NCBI RefSeq assembly: GCF_013523125.1
Contig: NZ_JAAMQJ010000040.1
Location: forward strand, 1 to 45,870
Origin: Pseudomonas entomophila
GTDB lineage: Bacteria > Pseudomonadota > Gammaproteobacteria > Pseudomonadales > Pseudomonadaceae
DNA: 45,870 bases
Reading direction: 5' to 3'
Below are positions 1 to 5,462 of the stretch, piece by piece. The notes beneath the pieces are model-generated. The model had not been told where the DNA came from and ran no database searches. It saw nothing but the letters and a program-made list of their open reading frames with translations. Positions within the stretch are counted from its first letter, which is position 1. Each line of letters starts with the position of its first letter. Position numbers and translations under genes: made by a program.

Positions 1-42
1 ATAGAGGTAAACCTTTTCGACTTTGGCGTCGGGACGCATCAT
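1..42 (-). mobile_element. 5' end of an IS66-type tnpB (accessory protein), cut by the window edge
   Basis: Reading leftwards from 42, the minus strand encodes MMRPDAKVEKVYLY and is still open at base 1. That is the N-terminus I remember for IS66-family Orf2/TnpB proteins of pseudomonads, which continue with a PKPVDFRKS-like stretch. Only 14 residues are visible, so the call rests on recognition of a short motif. A complete IS66 element would carry tnpA upstream of tnpB, that is to the right here. There is only about 70 bp before the phage-type gene, so the element would be truncated or decayed on this side. No terminal inverted repeat was identified. Confidence 0.45.
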
Positions 43-114
43 GGTGTGCGGGCTCCAGAAGGAAATCGGGAGCACAGCATCGGTGATCAGCTGAACGTTT
101 TGAATGTGGGGTTC

Positions 115-1143
115 ATGGAGCGCTTACTACCGGACGAGTGCCCACATCTGATCGTATTCGACGACACCGAGGTGGAAAGCCTGATGTTTGCTGGCGCTGG
201 CGCTCGCTGGGCGGCGCTGGAGAGTTGGAAGAAGATCAGCACCTCATGGAACGCACACCTTTTCGTGCGGGTGGCGCGCAACTCCCGCGATGATCGTAAC
301 CCATGCGCCACGGTCACCGACCCTGCCGAGGTTAAGCGGCTGCACGAAGAGGTGAGCGCCTACAAAGAATCCCGCGAGCGACTGCATGAGTGGCTGCGAG
401 AAGAGCAGCTGGAGAGCATTGCACTGCACGCCCAGTTGGCCGAACGGGACGGGCACTTGGAGAACGCTCTGGACGTCCTGAAAAACGTAGACGACCTCGA
501 TCGGACTGGCGAAGGAGTCAAGTCCGATATAGAGCGCATGCTATCCGCCAGCGCAGAGCCGAGCGCCGGGAAGAAGCAAGCATTGCAAGCGGAGGCGTCC
601 CTTGGAATTGAACGCCTGCCTGTAGGGCCGAGCGCGCCGAAGTGCAAGTTCTGCGGTGGTGACGGATACCGCCATGAGCCTCGCTCGCCAGGAGTCGATT
701 GCACGGCCTGCAATTGCACGGGGATTCAACAGGGTGCCGATCTGGTCGCATGGTACGAAGCGCATCTCCGCAAAATCAGCGCAGAGCCGAGCGTGCCGGT
801 TGAGATCGACGAGCGTGTGTGCAAAGGCGCCTGGGAGCTGGGCGCTGCGTGCGGTAAGTGCAGCCGCTGCAAGGCCAGCGCCGCCCTGGAGCGCAAGCCA
901 GTCGAACCGCTGCCGCCCGTAGACGGCGACCTGCTCCCGCCGATCGGCAGCAAGGTGCTGATTCGCCTGGGCCGCGAGGATGCGTGGGTAGAGCGTACCG
1001 TGGTCGGCTACTACGTCTGGGGAAACCACGGGCTGGACCAAAATGTGCACCGCGTCTTCGTGCGCGTCCGCGACGCCGAGGGCTACTTGAACGCCCGTCT
1101 TCTCGGCGACGTTTGCCCGGTCGCCACGGAGCGCAAGCCATGA
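115..1143 (+). CDS. Phage-type hypothetical protein with Cys-pair (zinc-knuckle-like) region
   Basis: Function unknown. About 342 residues from the ATG at 115, which has a G-rich stretch just upstream. A GTG at 46 would add 23 residues that may derive from IS sequence, so the ATG is preferred. An N-terminal block with the phrase SWNAHLFVRVARNSRDD resembles many Pseudomonas phage early proteins. A charged helical segment (about residues 80-150) follows. Then comes a region with CKFC...CTACNC and C..CGKCSRC cysteine clusters that could bind zinc. The C-terminal part, with VERTVVGYYVWGNHG, is compact and probably a separate small domain. The TGA overlaps the ATG of the next small ORF (ATGA), typical of phage gene packing. 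The gene lies between the IS66 fragment and the cargo insertion, inside the element bounded by the integrase. Confidence 0.6.
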   Translation: MERLLPDECPHLIVFDDTEVESLMFAGAGARWAALESWKKISTSWNAHLFVRVARNSRDDRNPCATVTDPAEVKRLHEEVSAYKESRERLHEWLREEQLESIALHAQLAERDGHLENALDVLKNVDDLDRTGEGVKSDIERMLSASAEPSAGKKQALQAEASLGIERLPVGPSAPKCKFCGGDGYRHEPRSPGVDCTACNCTGIQQGADLVAWYEAHLRKISAEPSVPVEIDERVCKGAWELGAACGKCSRCKASAALERKPVEPLPPVDGDLLPPIGSKVLIRLGREDAWVERTVVGYYVWGNHGLDQNVHRVFVRVRDAEGYLNARLLGDVCPVATERKP

Positions 1144-1211
1144 TCACCTAGTGCGTTCTCGGCTGCATGGCGCTGTTCTGGCTGCCGCTGTCGATCTGGT
1201 GTGCGTCATGA
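1140..1211 (+). pseudogene. Tiny membrane-peptide ORF interrupted by an amber codon
   Basis: An ATG at 1140 overlaps the preceding stop as ATGA. Its frame reads MIT, a TAG at 1149, then CVLGCMALFWLPLSIWCAS and a TGA at 1209. That stop in turn overlaps the next ATG at 1208. Without the TAG this would be a 23-residue hydrophobic peptide, joined on both sides by stop/start overlaps. The layout suggests a small phage membrane peptide killed by a point mutation (for example TAC to TAG), or one translated from the internal ATG at 1167. The family is not recognised. Confidence 0.35.
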
Positions 1212-1264
1212 GCCAGGAGCATTTATCAGAGGTTTTAAAATTACGCCATCTTAATCTTTCTTAA
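1208..1264 (+). pseudogene. 5' fragment of a small phage ORF truncated by the AT-rich insertion
   Basis: The ATG at 1208 overlaps the previous stop (ATGA) and has no independent signal beyond coupling. The frame gives MSQEHLSE, then runs into AT-rich sequence, adding VLKLRHLNLS before TAA. The first copy of the 9-bp repeat TTTATCAGA (1222-1230) lies inside it. Joining 1230 to 1880, i.e. removing the insertion, gives MSQEHLSDFIKRRT with a TAA at 1899-1901 overlapping the next ATG at 1901. That would be the coupled arrangement seen in the rest of this block. The ancestral form is inferred. Confidence 0.35.
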
Positions 1265-1879
1265 AACTACTAGTTGCCAACTCGACCTGGAGACCCTGCC
1301 ATTTATATAGCATTTCTATATTCTCATAAAGAGCACTGGGATTATCTTCAAACCATTTACCATCGCTCAAATACTCCTGCGTACTAGTGTGCATATTTTT
1401 CAACACCGATGCCACGTGGATATGAGCAGTAATTTGGCCCGCTTCGCCTAGCTCATGCATAGGCACCATTCCGAGCGCAGTGATATGGGAGGAAATGAAG
1501 TGTTCGTAATGTGCTCCCCATGCGTCTCTAAATTCTTCTGCGCTAGGTTTTTCCTTTACTACTTTAGTGAGATCTCTTGCAGCAGCCGCTGCAGCCTCCC
1601 TGACAGAGATGTATGCCTGCTCCTTTTCCTTCTTTATTTTATTTTCTCTTACCTCAGCATGCTTGAACTGTTTGCGCGAGATTACAAAAGCCCCCCATAT
1701 AGAAACTATTGACCCGATAGCTTGAACCCAACTGGCCGCTTCTGAAGAAGTAAGATCTGCAAGCGAAATCATCTTACTGCCAATCAAGAAAATCAAGATA
1801 AGAACAGCAGCGACATAGATCTTCAAAAAAATCCTCGAAAACCAAAATAGATAATTCATTCAAAGCGCTCTTTATCAGA
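1222..1879. repeat. 9-bp direct repeats flanking an AT-rich cargo insertion
   Basis: TTTATCAGA occurs at 1222-1230 and again at 1871-1879, bracketing about 640 bp of markedly AT-rich DNA that holds a single minus-strand gene. The flanking genes are GC-rich phage genes on the plus strand. No terminal inverted repeats or transposase are visible. The repeat may be a target-site duplication, a footprint of illegitimate recombination, or coincidence. The reconstructed reading frame across the junction makes an insertion the more likely explanation. Confidence 0.4.
1251..1859 (-). CDS. AT-rich cargo gene: small two-TM membrane protein of unknown function
   Basis: 202 residues, family not recognised. 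Residues about 3-30 form a hydrophobic segment (YVAAVLILIFLIG), and residues about 42-60 a second one (AIGSIVSIWGAFVI). A basic, Lys/Glu-rich coiled-coil-like stretch (EVRENKIKKEKEQ) and a soluble alpha-helical domain of about 120 residues follow. This suggests an inner-membrane-anchored cytoplasmic domain. Base composition and codon use (many AAA, ATA, TTA) differ sharply from every neighbour, and it runs against the phage genes, as expected of a 'moron' acquired by transfer. Such genes often serve superinfection exclusion or defence, but nothing in the sequence proves that. Start ATG at 1859. Confidence 0.6.
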   Translation of the reverse strand: MNYLFWFSRIFLKIYVAAVLILIFLIGSKMISLADLTSSEAASWVQAIGSIVSIWGAFVISRKQFKHAEVRENKIKKEKEQAYISVREAAAAAARDLTKVVKEKPSAEEFRDAWGAHYEHFISSHITALGMVPMHELGEAGQITAHIHVASVLKNMHTSTQEYLSDGKWFEDNPSALYENIEMLYKWQGLQVELATSSFKKD

Positions 1880-1900
1880 TTTTATTAAAAGGCGAACATA

Positions 1901-2494
1901 ATGCCCACAGAAAATCAATCCAGCAATACAGAGAACGCTGCATGCCCGTTCTGCGGAGGCCAAGTTGACCCATTGGGCTGGTTGCGTGGCGATGGCGTGC
2001 GCGGACCGGAATGCGAGAACTGCAGCGCAACTGCTCCCACGCTTGCTCTGTGGAACCGTGCTCGAACAGCTCTGCAGGGCCAGGGCAAGCCAGTGGCCTA
2101 CCAGATCCGCAGCAAGACCGATCGGCCTGGATCACAGTGGAAGCCGTGGCGTGAGTGCTGCGATAACGAGCGGGCCTTGCACGGCCATGAAGTAGGCCGT
2201 TTCAACCAGCACGGGATCATACGCGAGATTCGGCCGGTCTTCGCCAGCGCTACCGACCCTGCCGAGGTTGAGCAGCTACGCGCCGAAAATGAACGCTTGA
2301 GCGGCTTGAAGCCCGAATGGCCACCGCGACCACCAGCAGGCGATGGCCTACCTCGCTACGGTCTTCGATGGAACGGCTCACAACAGCCTATCGCAGTGCC
2401 CATGGACGATGGCTATTGGACGCCCTGGCACCTGGCAGATCGCATACGTGAAGACCGCGACGGCCTGCTCGAAGGCGGCGCCCACGCGCTGTAA
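1901..2494 (+). CDS. Phage protein with Lar-like zinc-finger N-terminus
   Basis: 197 residues. The N-terminus reads AACPFCGGQV...GPECENCSATAPT...LWNRART. This is the CPFCG / CxxC / hydrophobic-x-WN-R pattern of the Lar (restriction alleviation) family, a small treble-clef-like zinc finger common in phages. Lar itself modulates type I restriction; a similar role here is only suggested by the motif. A mid-region (KPVAYQIRSKTDRPGSQW) and a C-terminal block with short charged helices follow. The phrase ATDPAEVEQLRAENERL repeats wording in the 115-1143 protein (TVTDPAEVKRLHEE), indicating modular exchange among phage early proteins. The ATG lies at the right edge of the cargo insertion. Confidence 0.6.
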   Translation: MPTENQSSNTENAACPFCGGQVDPLGWLRGDGVRGPECENCSATAPTLALWNRARTALQGQGKPVAYQIRSKTDRPGSQWKPWRECCDNERALHGHEVGRFNQHGIIREIRPVFASATDPAEVEQLRAENERLSGLKPEWPPRPPAGDGLPRYGLRWNGSQQPIAVPMDDGYWTPWHLADRIREDRDGLLEGGAHAL

Positions 2495-2545
2495 CCCCTA
2501 CCCCTACTAATCTTGCCTGCCGTCCAGCGCGGGCCTGGAGCACTC

Positions 2546-2866
2546 ATGTCCCTGATATCCGTCGAGCAAGCTGCCGGCCTGCTCTGTGTCAGCCGGGCCA
2601 CCGCCTACCGGATGGCCACCGAGGGTCGCATCCCGACCGTGCGCTGGATGAAGCGCGGAGTCAGGGTGCATGCCGAGAAACTGCAACAGATGATCGATGA
2701 AGCCGCCACTGCTAGTATTCGCGCCGCGGGCGGCATGTCGGAGGAACCCGAATGCCCTACAAAAGAGACGATTCGCCCTATTGGTGGATCTTTGTCACCC
2801 AAGCAGATGGAAAACGAGTTAGACGCTCTTCTGGCACTGCCGACTTCGCGGCGGCGAAAGCACTAG
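2546..2866 (+). CDS. Excisionase-like helix-turn-helix DNA-binding protein
   Basis: 106 residues from the ATG at 2546, with GGAG at 2537-2540 six bases upstream. Residues 1-52 (SVEQAAGLLCVSRATAYRMATEGRIPTVRW) match the MerR/excisionase-type winged HTH that recognises DNA with a 'helix-turn-helix, then R/K-rich wing' layout. A directionality factor for the adjacent integrase is the natural guess; a transcriptional regulator is the alternative. The last ~38 codons overlap the integrase gene by 115 nt in another frame, an unusually long overlap. The C-terminal tail is low in recognisable structure and may be non-conserved. Confidence 0.65.
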   Translation: MSLISVEQAAGLLCVSRATAYRMATEGRIPTVRWMKRGVRVHAEKLQQMIDEAATASIRAAGGMSEEPECPTKETIRPIGGSLSPKQMENELDALLALPTSRRRKH

Positions 2867-3858
2867 AGCAACAGGCCCGGGCGGATGCCTGGAAGGAAAA
2901 GGAATGGGGCGTGAATCCGCCCCGGTCCTTCAACGAAGTAATGCTCCCGTATCTGCGCAACGCCAGCCAGCATCAGCGCAGCTACGAGACAACGACCAAT
3001 AGGGTAAAGGCGCTGCGGGAACATTTTACAGACGCCACGATGAATGACCTAGCGGGAGACATCCGCGCATACATGGACAGACGGATGGCGGACGGCGTAT
3101 CGGCCGCGACGATCAACCGGGAACTCGCGGCGCTGTCGGCGGCGATCAATTGGTGCAACGTCGAATATGAATGGGGTCTGCCGAATCCGGTGAAAGGCCG
3201 GAAGTTGAAGGAACCCGAAGGCAGGGTGCGCTGGCTGACGCGGGCCGAGGTGGAAAGCCTGTGCCGAGCCGCTCGAGCGCAGAAGTTTGGCCTGCTGCTG
3301 GAGTCGTTCATTCGCCTGGCGGTGAACACGGGTTGCCGGAAGGAGGAGATGCTGGGCCTCGAGTGGCGGCGCGTGGACTTCGCCAATGGCCTGATCTACC
3401 TGGAAGGCGTGCACACCAAAGCAGGGAAGCGCCGGAGCATCCCACTGAACGAGGGAGCGATCGACGCCCTCAAGCAGATGATGGCGTTCCGGGCTGAGCA
3501 CTGCCCGTCTACGCCTTGGGTCTTCGCCAGGGGCAACGGCGAACGTGTGCTGTGCATGCGAACGGGGTTTGCCAGGGCTTGCAAGAAGGTGGGGATTGAA
3601 GACTTCAAGATTCACGATCTGCGGCACACGTGTGCTGCGCATTTGATCAGTGCCGGCGTTGCACTGGCAGAAGTCAGGGATCTACTCGGCCACTCAACCG
3701 TCATGATGACGGAGCGGTATGCGCACTTGGCGCCGGCCAGAGTAAGAGATGCGGTAAGGGTGCTGGACCAGGGCCGTGAACGCTCGAGTTCACGTTCTGT
3801 TCACGCTGATAATCCAGTGGTTCAAGGGGGAGCACTGCTTAAGCTCGTAACCCCTTGA
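2752..3858 (+). CDS. Tyrosine-type site-specific integrase
   Basis: 368 residues. An N-terminal arm-binding region opens with MPYKRDDSPYWWIF. The core-binding SAM-like domain is at about 57-150 (PRSFNEVMLPYL...INRELAALSAAINWC). The catalytic domain carries all expected residues: R196 in GCRKEEMLGL, K223, H288-x-x-R291 in HDLRHTCAAHL, H314 in LLGHST and nucleophile Y323 in TERYAHL. It catalyses integration and excision by strand exchange at att sites. The stop lies 9 bp from the 3' end of tRNA-Leu, the usual geometry for an element integrated into that tRNA gene, with the element body to the left. The Ser/Arg-rich tail after residue 340 is non-catalytic. Confidence 0.92.
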   Translation: MPYKRDDSPYWWIFVTQADGKRVRRSSGTADFAAAKALEQQARADAWKEKEWGVNPPRSFNEVMLPYLRNASQHQRSYETTTNRVKALREHFTDATMNDLAGDIRAYMDRRMADGVSAATINRELAALSAAINWCNVEYEWGLPNPVKGRKLKEPEGRVRWLTRAEVESLCRAARAQKFGLLLESFIRLAVNTGCRKEEMLGLEWRRVDFANGLIYLEGVHTKAGKRRSIPLNEGAIDALKQMMAFRAEHCPSTPWVFARGNGERVLCMRTGFARACKKVGIEDFKIHDLRHTCAAHLISAGVALAEVRDLLGHSTVMMTERYAHLAPARVRDAVRVLDQGRERSSSRSVHADNPVVQGGALLKLVTP

Positions 3859-3867
3859 TTTATAAGG

Positions 3868-3895
3868 TGGTGCGGACGAAGAGACTCGAACTCTT
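3868..3895. other. Probable attachment-site core (3' end of tRNA-Leu)
   Basis: The 3' acceptor and T-arm end of tRNA-Leu immediately follows the integrase gene. Tyrosine integrases of this kind typically use the tRNA 3' end as the identity block, so the tRNA stays intact after insertion. No second copy of this segment occurs in the window; the partner site would lie beyond base 1. The position is inferred from gene order only. Confidence 0.4.
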
Positions 3896-3952
3896 ACAGC
3901 TTGCGCCGCTGGAACCTAAATCCAGTGTGTCTACCAATTCCACCACGTCCGC
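3868..3952 (-). tRNA. tRNA-Leu (anticodon UAG)
   Basis: 85 nt including an encoded CCA. Acceptor stem GCGGACG pairs with CGTCCGC. The anticodon arm is CTGGA-TTTAGGT-TCCAG, giving UAG. A long class II variable arm (CGGCGCAAGCTG region) and the T-arm GAGTTCGAGTCTC are present. It is the last gene of the minus-strand cluster Arg-His-Leu and the inferred integration target. Confidence 0.95.
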
Positions 3953-3968
3953 ATAAAGCACTTAAAGC

Positions 3969-4000
3969 AAAGGCGCCAGATCGTACAATCGGGCGCCTTT
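3969..4000. terminator. Strong hairpin between tRNA-His and tRNA-Leu
   Basis: A perfect 9-bp inverted repeat, AAAGGCGCC (3969-3977) and GGCGCCTTT (3992-4000), with extra GAT/ATC pairing at the loop base. On the minus strand it ends in CTTT followed by GCTTTAAG, so it resembles a weak intrinsic terminator, though it sits inside a tRNA cluster. It could instead be a processing signal. Confidence 0.4.
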
Positions 4001-4008
4001 CTCGAATA

Positions 4009-4085
4009 TGGGGTGGACGATGGGAATCGAACCCACGACAACTGGAATCACAATCCAGCGCTCTACCAACTGAGCTACGCCCACC
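4009..4085 (-). tRNA. tRNA-His (anticodon GUG)
   Basis: Acceptor GTGGGCG pairs with CGTCCAC with one G-U, and an encoded CCA is present. The anticodon loop ATTGTGA gives GUG. The T-arm is GTGGGTTCGATTCCCAT. The extra 5' G (position 4085) opposite the discriminator C is the histidine identity element, so it is included in the span. Confidence 0.95.
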
Positions 4086-4125
4086 ATATTGCGGTACTGC
4101 TATGAACCTTGCCCAAGCTGCCTAA

Positions 4126-4202
4126 TGGCGCACCCGGCAGGACTCGAACCTGCGACCATCCGCTTAGAAGGCGGATGCTCTATCCAGCTGAGCTACGGGC
4201 GC
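4126..4202 (-). tRNA. tRNA-Arg (anticodon UCU)
   Basis: 77 nt with an encoded CCA. Acceptor GCGCCCG pairs with CGGGTGC. The anticodon arm ATCCGCC-TTCTAAG-CGGAT carries UCU, which reads the AGA/AGG codons. It is the first gene of the cluster, about 120 nt downstream of a good promoter. Confidence 0.95.
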
Positions 4203-4329
4203 TTATTCAATCTGCTTTCTGATACGATTGCAAATCAACGTCTAGTCCGTACCGAACGAGCTAAAAATCCGCTCATTCTGCCCGACCTCGCTAACCAGTG
4301 CTAGGCCCTGCCCGACAAGTGCGACGAAT

Positions 4330-4377
4330 GTTATAGACGACCTCCCAAGGCGTCAACACTTTTTTAAAAAAAAATTT
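4330..4377 (-). promoter_or_regulatory. Promoter of the tRNA-Arg-His-Leu cluster with UP-like element
   Basis: On the minus strand TTGACG (4356-4351) and TATAAC (4335-4330) are separated by 15 bp. An unbroken A/T tract (4360-4377) sits just upstream of the -35, where an UP element would contact the alpha subunit. Strong stable-RNA promoters typically look like this. The 15-bp spacer is shorter than the optimal 17. Confidence 0.6.
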
Positions 4378-4491
4378 AGCCGTTTGAAGGGCTTAGAGGA
4401 TTTGCTCGACCATCTGCCTTTGCCCTCGGGCCTGGGCATGCGAGAATGCGCGCTCTTTCATGTTCCTTTCTCGATGGTTAATCACCCGTCT

Positions 4492-5346
4492 ATGACTGCA
4501 CACCTAATCGATGGCAAGGCGATCGCCGCCAGCTTGCGCAAGCAGATCGCCCACCGTGTCGAAGAGCGTCTTCAACAGGGCCTGCGCGTACCGGGCCTGG
4601 CAGTGATCCTGGTCGGTACCGACCCCGCCTCGCAAGTCTATGTTTCGCACAAGCGCAAGGACTGCGAAGAAGTGGGCTTCCTTTCCCAAGCCTACGACCT
4701 GCCGAGCACCACCACCCAGCAGACGCTGACCGAGCTGATCGATCGCCTGAACGATGACCCGGCGGTCGACGGCATCCTGCTGCAGCTGCCGCTGCCTGAG
4801 CATCTGGATGCGTCGCTGTTGCTCGAGCGGATTCGCCCGGACAAGGATGTGGACGGCTTCCACCCTTATAATGCCGGCCGTCTGGCGCAGCGTATCCCGC
4901 TGCTGCGCCCCTGCACGCCGAAAGGCATCATGGCCCTGCTGGAAAGCACCGGCCAGAATCTGTACGGCCTGGAAGCCGTGGTGGTCGGCGCCTCGAACAT
5001 CGTCGGCCGGCCCATGGCCATGGAGCTGCTGCTGGCCGGGTGCACCGTCACCGTCGCGCACCGCTTCACCCAGGACCTGGCTGGCCATGTCAGTCGTGCC
5101 GACCTGGTGGTCGTGGCCGCCGGTAAGCCAGGGCTGGTCAAAGGTGAGTGGATCAAGGAAGGCGCCATCGTCATCGACGTGGGCATCAATCGCCAGGCGG
5201 ACGGTCGTCTGGTCGGTGACGTGGTCTACGAAACGGCCTTGCCTCGCGCGGGCTGGATCACGCCCGTCCCTGGGGGCGTCGGCCCGATGACGCGCGCCTG
5301 CCTGCTCGAGAACACGCTGTACGCGGCCGAAACGCTGCACGCCTGA
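4492..5346 (+). CDS. folD: Methylenetetrahydrofolate dehydrogenase / cyclohydrolase FolD
   Basis: 284 residues from the ATG at 4492 (MTAHLIDGKAIA), the usual FolD length. An in-frame ATG at 4474 would add six residues; neither has a clear Shine-Dalgarno. The bifunctional enzyme interconverts 5,10-methylene-THF and 10-formyl-THF with NADP. Visible signatures are the YVSHKRKDCEEVGF motif with the catalytic Lys, DGILLQLPLPEHLD, KDVDGFHPYNAGRL, the nucleotide-binding GASNIVGRPMAMELL and the C-terminal PVPGGVGPMTRACLLENT. It is monocistronic, divergent from the tRNA cluster and followed by a hairpin. It acts in the cytoplasm in one-carbon metabolism. Confidence 0.96.
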   Translation: MTAHLIDGKAIAASLRKQIAHRVEERLQQGLRVPGLAVILVGTDPASQVYVSHKRKDCEEVGFLSQAYDLPSTTTQQTLTELIDRLNDDPAVDGILLQLPLPEHLDASLLLERIRPDKDVDGFHPYNAGRLAQRIPLLRPCTPKGIMALLESTGQNLYGLEAVVVGASNIVGRPMAMELLLAGCTVTVAHRFTQDLAGHVSRADLVVVAAGKPGLVKGEWIKEGAIVIDVGINRQADGRLVGDVVYETALPRAGWITPVPGGVGPMTRACLLENTLYAAETLHA

Positions 5347-5356
5347 CGCACGGGTC

Positions 5357-5384
5357 ACGAGGGCCGGCTCCATCCGGCTCTCGT
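5357..5384 (+). terminator. Hairpin downstream of folD
   Basis: Inverted repeat ACGAGGGCCGG (5357-5367) and CCGGCTCTCGT (5374-5384), 11 pairs including one G-U, with a 6-nt loop, starting 10 nt after the folD stop. No U-tract follows, so termination may be inefficient or Rho-assisted. Confidence 0.45.
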
Positions 5385-5462
5385 AGGTGTGGTAGATACA
5401 TCCTTCGTCTGGTCCCTCGACGCTGATTAGCCTCGCTGCTTCTCTCTCAGGAGCATCGCGTC

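Noticed and set aside
4384..4491. Upstream extension of folD to the first in-frame codon
   Set aside because: Adds 36 residues not found in FolD and overlaps the A/T-rich tRNA promoter region.
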